64,000 bases of DNA from CAZXLT01 sp964641545 (GTDB taxonomy: Bacteria; Patescibacteriota; Saccharimonadia; Saccharimonadales; AWTP1-31). A model generated the notes under the pieces. That model saw nothing but the letters and a program-made list of their open reading frames with translations, was not told the DNA's origin and searched no databases. Where the stretch lies: assembly GCA_964641545.1 (NCBI GenBank), contig CAZXLT010000002.1:48544-112543 (forward strand), in the 5' to 3' direction. Below, piece after piece: positions 57,895 through 64,000 of the stretch (position 1 is the stretch's first letter; each line of letters begins with the position of its first letter). The position numbers were made by a program, and so were the translations under genes.

Positions 57895-58264
57895 GGAGGT
57901 ACTTCACACTGGGATTGGAGTAAACAATCTTGAAGCGAGTGTTGAACTGTACACCAAACTCGGTTTCACTATTCGAAATAAGTTTGAAAAACCAGAACCG
58001 AGCGCTAGTGTAGTAACGGTCGAAAAAGATGGTGCAGCGTATGAATTATGGAAATTTCACGACACAGACCATCCGCAGGTTGAGTTCATAAAAAACCACA
58101 TTGCAATTTATTCTGATGATCTAGAAAATGATGTAAAAGCTCTTGAAGAACAAGGTTACACAGTCGTAATTCCAATTACCGTTGGTGTTACATTAAAATA
58201 CGCATTTCTTCGTGATCCCGCTGGTGCAACGTACGAGATAGGTACTGCAAAAGAAGCTTCCTAA
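57887..58264 (+). CDS. Glyoxalase/VOC superfamily protein
   Basis: 125 residues with the paired beta-alpha-beta-beta-beta units of the vicinal-oxygen-chelate fold: LHTGIGVNNLEASVELYTKLGF at the start (His metal ligand in LHTGI), and HIAIYSDDLENDVKALEEQGY then FLRDPAGATYEI in the second half. The metal ligands look partial, so it may be a glyoxalase-like enzyme or a binding protein. I start at 57887 because the frame before it overlaps the PNPOx-like gene. Confidence 0.76.
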   Translation: MLKEVLHTGIGVNNLEASVELYTKLGFTIRNKFEKPEPSASVVTVEKDGAAYELWKFHDTDHPQVEFIKNHIAIYSDDLENDVKALEEQGYTVVIPITVGVTLKYAFLRDPAGATYEIGTAKEAS

Positions 58265-58301
58265 GCTTGCTGACTAGAAAAATACAAAGTATCATCAAAC
58301 C

Positions 58302-58691
58302 ATGACGTACCAAGACATGATTAAAAAAGTGTTAATTGTTGAAGACGACAAACTAGCACGAACCAGCTTGGTTGACGCGCTAGCCGACACAACAACGATA
58401 AAAACAATTCAAGCAGCAGACGGAGTTGAGGGTTTGCAAAAAGCCGAAGAAGAGGTGCCTGACCTCGTAGTAACAGATATTCATATGCCAAACATGGACG
58501 GACTACAGTTCGTAGAAAAGCTTCATGAATCTGATTGGGGTAAGGACATCCCTGTTATTATCATGACAAACGACGGCACTACATCTACGCTGTATGACGC
58601 ACTAAAAGGCGGGGTCAGTGTGTATTTGTCGAAAACAAGTTTAGATGTTGACGCGTTCGCGGTGCAGATCAAGCAGGCTGTAGGGTTGTAG
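58302..58691 (+). CDS. Single-domain response regulator
   Basis: 129 residues, a stand-alone CheY-like receiver. VLIVEDDKLARTSL holds the acidic pair, VVTDIHMPNMDGLQFVEKL the phosphorylated Asp, IIMTNDGTTS the Thr/Ser switch and VYLSKTSLD the Lys. No output domain. TATCAT ends six bases before the ATG: leaderless. The histidine kinase ends five bases away on the opposite strand; the two probably form one pathway, although convergent. Confidence 0.9.
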   Translation: MTYQDMIKKVLIVEDDKLARTSLVDALADTTTIKTIQAADGVEGLQKAEEEVPDLVVTDIHMPNMDGLQFVEKLHESDWGKDIPVIIMTNDGTTSTLYDALKGGVSVYLSKTSLDVDAFAVQIKQAVGL

Positions 58692-58695
58692 CGGC

Positions 58696-60060
58696 TCAAG
58701 AAATTTTGAGAGCGAGCTCTGGCAAGGAAATGTGGACAGTCGTACCTACGTTTTCTGCACTTTCAATCCAAATTTTTCCTTTGTGTTCCTGAATAATAAG
58801 ACGTGTCACCCACAGACCAAGCCCAGTGCCGTTTGCGTCAACTTTTGCCGTATTACGTGCTCGGTAGTACCCTTCCATTACGCGACCAATTTCGTCTTTT
58901 GGAATACCGATACCTGAATCTTTAATGCTCAATACATGCTGTCCTTTTTCGTGACGGTAATCAATAGTAATTTGAGACCCTTCAGAACTGTATTTAATGG
59001 CATTACTTACGATGTTCATGACGGCGCGTTTGAGCGAGCCTGAATCACCAACTACTCGAGCTGTTTCAGGCCAATTTCGTGTGGAATTAATAGAAATCTT
59101 TTTTTCTTTGGCAGCAAGCTTTAATGATTTTTTAACCTCGTTAATGAGCGAAACCAGGTCGACCGGGTCATGGTGCATATTCTTACCCTTGCCACGTTCG
59201 AAGATAGACATATCAAGGATCTCATTAACGGTTGCTAGCGATAGTTCGGCACTAACATACATATCTGTTAGGGTTTCTTCTTGCTCCTTGTTGGCTGGTT
59301 TTTTGAGCATACTTTGAATTGCCCACAACAGCCCATTAAGAGGAGAGCGAAGCTCGTGTGAAGCAACTGAAACAAAGCGTGTTTTAAGCAAGGCAATTTC
59401 TGCCTCAGCTTGTTTTATTTTTCGAGCACGTAGCAGTATGACGAGTGGTACCGAAGCGAGCACTAGTGGCAATAAGCTATAGAGTCCCACCTGAATGAAG
59501 TTACTCGTGGATGAGCTATCTATCCCGGCAACTGCGATAACTTTGCCGGTTCGGGCATCTTTAATTGGAGCGAGGGCTGACAGCCAGTTACCCCAGCGGT
59601 CCTGATATGGACCTTCGACAAACGATCCACCGCTTTTAAAAGAATTTTTAAATTTTTCCGATGCTTCTTCGTATGTTTGACCAGGTGGCGAATAATCACT
59701 ACTATCTTTTGGTTCAGAATCGACCAGAAACGTTACCTGTCCGTTCTTTAACGTAGTAAGGTATGCGAAACGTACATCATCATTCACTTGTTGGACTTTG
59801 GTGAGCTTTGATTTCAGCTGCTCGTACTTGTCCGACCCCAGATCTTCTTTACTCCCACTCAGCCCTGCAATATCTTTTTCAGGCAGAGAAGCAGCCAAAG
59901 TATTGGCGCGTGCCAATAAAAAGTTCCGATTACGACTATACACTGATGTACCAGCAAAAATAGCACCACCCAACCCTGCAATGACGATAATGATAAGAAG
60001 TATGCTATCGTTTCGCTTTGGTGGCTCTGCGGATGTGCCAGATCGCAGAAGATGCTTCAT
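58696..60060 (-). CDS. Membrane histidine kinase with extracellular Cache-like sensor
   Basis: 454 residues. Helix 1 (about 21-42), an extracytoplasmic sensor (45-180; TTLKNGQVTFLVDSE and PYQDRWGNWLSALAPIKD) typical of double-Cache or Cache-like domains, helix 2 (about 190-210), then the HisKA box VASHELRSPLNGLLWAI with the phosphorylated His, and the HATPase boxes NIVSNAIKYSSEGSQI (N), DSGIGIPKDEIG (G1) and GTGLGLWVTRLI (G2). It may phosphorylate the receiver at 58302. TGCTATAGT ends seven bases before the ATG: leaderless. Confidence 0.92.
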   Translation of the reverse strand: MKHLLRSGTSAEPPKRNDSILLIIIVIAGLGGAIFAGTSVYSRNRNFLLARANTLAASLPEKDIAGLSGSKEDLGSDKYEQLKSKLTKVQQVNDDVRFAYLTTLKNGQVTFLVDSEPKDSSDYSPPGQTYEEASEKFKNSFKSGGSFVEGPYQDRWGNWLSALAPIKDARTGKVIAVAGIDSSSTSNFIQVGLYSLLPLVLASVPLVILLRARKIKQAEAEIALLKTRFVSVASHELRSPLNGLLWAIQSMLKKPANKEQEETLTDMYVSAELSLATVNEILDMSIFERGKGKNMHHDPVDLVSLINEVKKSLKLAAKEKKISINSTRNWPETARVVGDSGSLKRAVMNIVSNAIKYSSEGSQITIDYRHEKGQHVLSIKDSGIGIPKDEIGRVMEGYYRARNTAKVDANGTGLGLWVTRLIIQEHKGKIWIESAENVGTTVHISLPELALKIS

Positions 60061-60086
60061 CTGTTTTACTATAGCATAAGCGGTGC

Positions 60087-61388
60087 TTATGTAACGGAGG
60101 GGAATTCACGTCTTAGCCACTCGTCTAGGCAGTCGCCACCCCCGCCAGCCATACCAACAACCATATCACCAGCTTTCAGGTGATCTGCAATTGCTGTCTT
60201 CAATTGCTCATCACGATTGCTGGCAACAGCTATTGATGGATCAGATAGGTGAGAGATCAGCAGACTTGGCTCTAGAACAGTCTGGTCAGGATCTTCCCGC
60301 GCCAAGTAGCTAGGAATCCAATAAACTTTGTCTGCGCCTTCAAAGCAGTTACCGTAATCATCTAACATATAGTGTTGTCGGCGATTTGTTAGTGGCTCGT
60401 ATACAACAATGACCTTTTGTTTCTCAACAGCAGCCATCTCTGTCGCGACGCTCATAGCTGCTCGAATTTTTTCGGGGGTATGCGCATAGTCAGAGTACAG
60501 ATTCGGGATAAGTTGTTCCATGCGCCGTTGCAGACCAGGGAATTTGCTCATGTGCTTTAGTAGCTTTCGCACCGGTTGTTTTGTTGCTTCGTGTACAGCC
60601 TGAATTGCCAGCCATGCATCATAGCGATTGTACTCACCAGCGAGTCCAATCTTTTTGATGTCTGGGTGGTCGGTTTCAAAAACTGATTTTCTATTTGTGT
60701 CGTGAAGATTTAGGTAGTCGTAATCAGTATGCCACAGAATTGTCCACTCGCTTTGATCGATAAAGTCATTAAAGGCCTGCTGGTAATCTTCGCGCGTTCG
60801 GTATATTTCGTGATGGTCCCAGCTTACGCCAGTAATGACACTCAAGTATGGTTGAAACGACAAAAAGTTACGGTCAAATTCGTCGCACTCGTAAACGAAG
60901 TACTCACTGTTTTCTTCAAACTGTCCCATATCTCCAAAACTGAGTTTGGCGCCGACAGAATAGCTAACTGGCAGTTCTAGCTGTTTAAAAAGCCACACTA
61001 TCATGGCGGTAGTTGTGCTCTTGCCGTGAGTACCGGCAACGGCGATTAGTTTAAGTTTCTTATCGCCTAGTATCTGTTTGATGAATTCATCACGCTTAGT
61101 GCGCTTAATATGTTGCTGGTCTACAAACACAAACTCTGGTGCACTTGGATTTTCTTTTTCAACAGCGGAAGAGTATACATACCAGTCAATTCGCTCCTGT
61201 GAGTTTTTTGCCGAAATTTGCTCCAGTGTCTGACCTATATAGATATCAGTTATGCCGTGTTTTTTTAGGTACTCAATATATTGCGAATCCTGCTTATCGG
61301 ACCCAGAAACTGTGTAACCAGCTTGTTTGGCAATTAAAGCCAGGGGACCAATGCCTGCACCCCCGATTCCGCTAAAGAAAATATGCAT
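60087..61388 (-). CDS. murC: UDP-N-acetylmuramate--L-alanine ligase (MurC-like)
   Basis: 433 residues of the Mur ligase family. The N-terminal Rossmann motif FSGIGGAGIGPLALIAKQAG, the ATP loop AVAGTHGKSTTTAMI and the central DYAHTPEKIRAAM are in MurC order. MurC and Mpl share these; the short length and GGAGIGPLA motif favour MurC, but Mpl cannot be excluded. It adds L-Ala to UDP-MurNAc in peptidoglycan synthesis. TGCTAGACT ends six bases before the ATG: leaderless. Upstream of the histidine kinase on the same strand, 26 bases apart. Confidence 0.85.
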   Translation of the reverse strand: MHIFFSGIGGAGIGPLALIAKQAGYTVSGSDKQDSQYIEYLKKHGITDIYIGQTLEQISAKNSQERIDWYVYSSAVEKENPSAPEFVFVDQQHIKRTKRDEFIKQILGDKKLKLIAVAGTHGKSTTTAMIVWLFKQLELPVSYSVGAKLSFGDMGQFEENSEYFVYECDEFDRNFLSFQPYLSVITGVSWDHHEIYRTREDYQQAFNDFIDQSEWTILWHTDYDYLNLHDTNRKSVFETDHPDIKKIGLAGEYNRYDAWLAIQAVHEATKQPVRKLLKHMSKFPGLQRRMEQLIPNLYSDYAHTPEKIRAAMSVATEMAAVEKQKVIVVYEPLTNRRQHYMLDDYGNCFEGADKVYWIPSYLAREDPDQTVLEPSLLISHLSDPSIAVASNRDEQLKTAIADHLKAGDMVVGMAGGGGDCLDEWLRREFPSVT

Positions 61389-61451
61389 ATGTTTAGTCTA
61401 GCACGCAGGTATACTGTCTATGTTAAAATAACATCAGTTAGCAAACACAAA

Positions 61452-62066
61452 ATGGATAGAAAATTTTTCAAACGACTACTCAAAAAACTTCATCCAGTTA
61501 ACCCCTGGGTTTTTCTGGTTATTGCGATTGTGAGCGGCATTATAAGCGTTACAGCGCTTCGCAATAATAATGTCACCGCATTAAAGCTACGCGACAAGGT
61601 AATTGCAGCCGATAAAAATAATACCGATGTCGAAAAACCTCTCCGTGATCTTCGCGAGTATATCTACGCGCATATGAATACAGATCTTTCGGTTGGGGAA
61701 GGAGCAATTAAACCGCCAATACAGCTAAAATATCGCTACGAACGTTTAGTTGCAGCCGAAAATGAAAGAGTAGGTAAAGAGAACGAAAAAATTTATAACG
61801 ACGCCCAGGTGGAGTGCGAGAAACGCTTTCCCAAGGGTCTGTCTGGTAGCGGCCGCATCCCGTGTATCAAAGAATATATCGAAGGTCATGGTATTCAAGA
61901 AAAAACTATCCCCGATAATCTTTACAAGTTCGACTTCGTATCGCCGAAATGGTCACCTGACCTGGCTGGGTGGAGCTTGGTTGTTAGCAGTATCAGCTTC
62001 GCACTGTTTGTAATTCGCTTCGGTATGGACCGTTGGGTTCAGACAGAACTGCGTGATTTGACGTAA
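61452..62066 (+). CDS. Two-span membrane protein with an external helical domain
   Basis: 204 residues. Basic head (DRKFFKRLLKKL), membrane helix 1 (WVFLVIAIVSGIISVTAL), an external domain of about 120 residues rich in charged helices with two cysteines (VECEKRF and IPCIKEY), and helix 2 near the C-terminus (WSLVVSSISFALFVIRF). I start at 61452 because TGTTAAAAT lies between it and an in-frame Met at 61383. A single-domain sensor-like or structural membrane protein of unknown role. Confidence 0.68.
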   Translation: MDRKFFKRLLKKLHPVNPWVFLVIAIVSGIISVTALRNNNVTALKLRDKVIAADKNNTDVEKPLRDLREYIYAHMNTDLSVGEGAIKPPIQLKYRYERLVAAENERVGKENEKIYNDAQVECEKRFPKGLSGSGRIPCIKEYIEGHGIQEKTIPDNLYKFDFVSPKWSPDLAGWSLVVSSISFALFVIRFGMDRWVQTELRDLT

Positions 62067-62110
62067 CAATATCTACAAAAATTAACAGAGGTCAAAGAAG
62101 TAAAATAGCA

Positions 62111-62147
62111 TTTACCTGTTGACAGGTAAATCTACCGGAGTTATGGT
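62111..62147 (+). promoter_or_regulatory. Promoter with a perfect palindrome over the -35 box
   Basis: TTTACCTGT and ACAGGTAAA (62111-62130) are a nine-base inverted repeat around two central bases. TTGACA of the -35 (62119-62124) lies inside it, and TATGGT (62142-62147) is the -10 at 17 bases. A repressor bound to the palindrome would block RNA polymerase. Confidence 0.65.
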
Positions 62148-62189
62148 AGTTGTGCAAACTTAATTTCAAGAGAGGGAGACTTTAAAGCA

Positions 62190-62384
62190 ATGGCTTATAA
62201 GCACACAAACTCAAAGGGTGTTACATATCACCTAAACTCAAAAAAGGTTACACTTCGCGGCGGCAAAGAACAGACTATTTACTACTTCAGCAAAGATTCT
62301 CGACCAGAGGCAACCGACCTCCCAAGTGGTTTCGAAGTTAACGAAAACCCACGCAACGGCTTTTTGACCGTTAAGCGCAAATAA
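62190..62384 (+). CDS. Small conserved-looking protein of unknown function
   Basis: 64 residues, no membrane segment: SKGVTYHLNSKKVTLRGGKE and TIYYFSKDSRPEATDLPSGF form a compact beta-rich, basic domain. Preceded by an AGAGGGAGA purine-rich element about 16 bases before the ATG, like the 29-codon ORF at 21900. A palindrome-bearing promoter and a strong terminator make this a single, regulated gene. The overall style suggests an abundant small protein, possibly nucleic-acid-binding, but no function is known to me. Confidence 0.85.
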   Translation: MAYKHTNSKGVTYHLNSKKVTLRGGKEQTIYYFSKDSRPEATDLPSGFEVNENPRNGFLTVKRK

Positions 62385-62402
62385 TCCTATTTAACGATAG
62401 GG

Positions 62403-62434
62403 AAAGCGACCCGGGGACCACCCGGGTCGCTTTT
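62403..62434 (+). terminator. Strong intrinsic terminator
   Basis: AAAGCGACCCGGG and CCCGGGTCGCTTT form a perfect 13-base-pair stem with a five-base loop, followed by TTTT then G. It ends the small-protein gene at 62190. Confidence 0.92.
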
Positions 62435-62468
62435 GTATATGCATATGTCCTGAGCTATACTTGGCGCT

Positions 62469-63227
62469 ATGACCGAAACAATTCTACGAGTAAAATCACT
62501 TAAAAAGAAAGATGGTAGTCGCACTGTTGTAAAGGGAATCTCGTTTGATGTAGCTCAGGGTGAGATTTTTGGCATTCTTGGACCAAACGGGGCAGGCAAG
62601 ACTACCACCTTGGAGATGATAGAATCTTTGCGCCCAATTGACGGAGGTGAGGTGTATCTTGACGGGATAAGCGTCAAAGATAACCCTGAAAAAATAAAAT
62701 CACTCATTGGCGTACAGCCTCAAACGCCATCCTTTGAAGAAAAAACGAAGCTATCCGAGCTAATTGAATTTTTTGCAGCAACCTATGGCGAAAAAGTGCA
62801 CCCACGTCATTTTCTACGCAGCGTGCAACTCGAAGATCGTGCCAACAGTTATGTCGAGGATTTGTCGGGTGGACAGCGTCAACGATTTAGCATTGCGGCA
62901 GCCCTTGTGCATGGTCCAAAGGTCTTTTTTTTGGATGAACCCACAACGGGACTTGATCCTCAGGCGAGACGAAATTTATGGGACATGATACGCGATATTC
63001 AACAGCGTGGAGTGACGGTCGTTCTGACTACACATTACATGGAAGAAGCGGAGTTGCTCTGTGATAGGGTTGCCATTATGGACGATGGTAAAATTATTGC
63101 GCTTGATACCCCAAAAAAAATGATCAAAGATCTTATTGCCCGTGGTTTTAAAAAGAAGCAGCATGTCGAACAGGCAAGCCTGGAGGATGTGTTTATTGAT
63201 TTAACAGGAAAGGCCTTACGGGAATAG
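62469..63227 (+). CDS. ABC transporter ATP-binding protein
   Basis: 252 residues. Walker A GPNGAGKTTTLEMI, Q-loop GVQPQTPSF, signature LSGGQRQRFSIAAAL, Walker B VFFLDEPTTGLDPQ and the H-loop TTHYMEEAE are all in order. The DrrA/CcmA-like subfamily drives ABC-2 exporters of lipids, drugs or polysaccharides. TATACT ends seven bases before the ATG: leaderless. The permease gene starts six bases after its stop. Confidence 0.95.
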   Translation: MTETILRVKSLKKKDGSRTVVKGISFDVAQGEIFGILGPNGAGKTTTLEMIESLRPIDGGEVYLDGISVKDNPEKIKSLIGVQPQTPSFEEKTKLSELIEFFAATYGEKVHPRHFLRSVQLEDRANSYVEDLSGGQRQRFSIAAALVHGPKVFFLDEPTTGLDPQARRNLWDMIRDIQQRGVTVVLTTHYMEEAELLCDRVAIMDDGKIIALDTPKKMIKDLIARGFKKKQHVEQASLEDVFIDLTGKALRE

Positions 63228-63233
63228 GCGCTA

Positions 63234-64000
63234 ATGAGTAATCTAAGTAAACAGTTATTACCGATAAAAACTTTTGTACGTATTGATGTTAAACGACTTT
63301 TTCGTGATAAAGTTGCGATCTTTTTTGTGTTTATTTTCCCGTTAATTTTCCTAACTATTTTCGGCTCAATTTTTAACGGCAACGATGACGTGAGCTTTCG
63401 GGTTGGTTTAATTAATCAGTCGCAAACAAGTTTTGCTAAAGATTTTGAAAAGCAGATACGGGAAAATAAGGTATTTAAAGTCGATACAAAAATTTCTGAT
63501 CTACAAAGCGCTAAGGAAAAAATGAATCGATCGCAATTAGACGCAACTATTATATTGCCAGAAAACTTTGGCGCACTCACAAATGGACTTCCGGGTGGTC
63601 AAGCGAAGGTGCTGTATGATCAAGGTAATCAACAAGCAGGGCAGACGCTTGGTTCAATCATGGAGGGTGTTTTTAAGGGTATAAACAGCAAGCTTTCACC
63701 GAGCAACGAGCCGTTTACAGTGAAGACCGAGTCGACGGCAACCAAGGGTCTTAGTCAGTTCGACTATACATTCTCAGGAATTTTAGGGTTTACCCTTTTG
63801 TCGCTTGGTATTTTCGGTCCAACCAATGTCTTCCCACGGTTAAAACAACGAGGTGTGCTGCGTCGCTACCACTCAACAACACTAAAGGTATGGCAGTACT
63901 TTATCGGTAATGTGATTTCCAATGCTATTGTTGGATTGATTGCTTTGGTGTTTATGTTCACAGCGGCGGTTGTGATTTTCGATCTTAATATGCGAGGGAA
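63234..64000 (+). CDS. ABC-2 type transporter permease (partial, runs off right edge)
   Basis: Translated by hand from the ATG at 63234 to the window edge: 255 codons, no stop. A short cytoplasmic start (KTFVRIDVKRLFRDKVAIF), a first membrane helix (FFVFIFPLIFLTIFGSIF), a large external domain (FRVGLINQSQTSFAKDF to LSPSNEPFTVKTEST) and then further helices (FSGILGFTLLSLGIFGPTN) with RLKQRGVLRRYHST in the loop between. This is the ABC2_membrane_3 layout and pairs with the ATPase upstream. Substrate unknown. Confidence 0.85.
   Translation, partial: MSNLSKQLLPIKTFVRIDVKRLFRDKVAIFFVFIFPLIFLTIFGSIFNGNDDVSFRVGLINQSQTSFAKDFEKQIRENKVFKVDTKISDLQSAKEKMNRSQLDATIILPENFGALTNGLPGGQAKVLYDQGNQQAGQTLGSIMEGVFKGINSKLSPSNEPFTVKTESTATKGLSQFDYTFSGILGFTLLSLGIFGPTNVFPRLKQRGVLRRYHSTTLKVWQYFIGNVISNAIVGLIALVFMFTAAVVIFDLNMRG

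Noticed and set aside
1..64000. TGA recoding as glycine (Gracilibacteria/Absconditabacteria code)
   Set aside because: Several well-defined genes end in TGA with neighbours starting at once, and no in-frame TGA was needed inside any conserved domain.
1..64000. CRISPR arrays, IS elements, prophage and tRNA/rRNA genes
   Set aside because: I looked for evenly spaced repeats, transposase or integrase motifs, tRNA TPsiC-like GGTTCGA boxes with paired arms and rRNA signatures; none was convincing. The GGTTCGA near 2638 has no acceptor stem.

Overview
The window looks like a chromosomal segment of a Patescibacteria (CPR) bacterium, most probably a Saccharibacteria (TM7) relative. This is inferred from gene content, since no rRNA is present. 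The indications are a class I HMG-CoA reductase mevalonate route, an archaeal/eukaryotic-type aspartyl-tRNA synthetase, a eukaryotic-type phosphomannomutase, many large orphan proteins, a Gram-positive style envelope (LCP protein, undecaprenyl-diphosphatase, an LADTG-type wall anchor) and very tight gene packing. TGA is an ordinary stop here (for example the ends of the genes at 15311 and 32822), so this is not a TGA=Gly lineage. I see no tRNA, rRNA, IS element, prophage or CRISPR array.

Layout. 1-13.5 kb is a surface-polysaccharide region: a GT-C-like membrane protein (cut by the left edge) with a DPM1-like GT2; UDP-glucose dehydrogenase, UDP-xylose synthase and an unrecognised GT-like protein; GDP-mannose synthesis (manC plus phosphomannomutase); then a minus-strand LCP / O-antigen-ligase / polyprenyl glycosylphosphotransferase / GT4 block. 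13.6-19.5 kb holds GtrA, a LexA-like winged-helix protein without peptidase, UppP, a cobalamin-riboswitch-controlled operon of three unrecognised cysteine-containing proteins, a large orphan and NadD. 19.5-26.9 kb holds a K+/H+ antiporter, small membrane proteins, two methyltransferase-like genes, a DsbA-like protein and a CBS-domain protein. 27-34.3 kb holds AspRS with a possible Asp/Asn-rich leader peptide, transporters and orphans.

34.3-50.1 kb is dominated by secreted or membrane-anchored proteins, including a Calx-beta protein whose wall-anchor tail is shifted out of frame by a T run, and two paralogues with the same N-terminal GG..MVY.SFAA segment flanking an Lnt-like enzyme. A 10-N assembly gap falls inside one of them. 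50.1-55.2 kb is the isoprenoid region: mvaD, a P-loop kinase, mevalonate kinase, HMG-CoA reductase, a fusion of a nucleoside-deoxyribosyltransferase-like domain to a ribbon-helix-helix domain, and idi. 55.2-64 kb holds MscS, TsaC, housekeeping and nucleotide-sanitation genes, a response regulator facing a histidine kinase, MurC, a highly regulated-looking small protein and an ABC-2 exporter cut by the right edge.

Expression style is striking. About twenty genes have an extended -10 box (TGnTAnnnT-like) ending 6-8 bp before the start codon, which predicts leaderless mRNAs. Shine-Dalgarno sequences appear mainly at operon-internal or small-protein genes. Two small genes (at 21900 and 62190) instead have full -35/-10 promoters, leaders with a common purine-rich element, and strong terminators.
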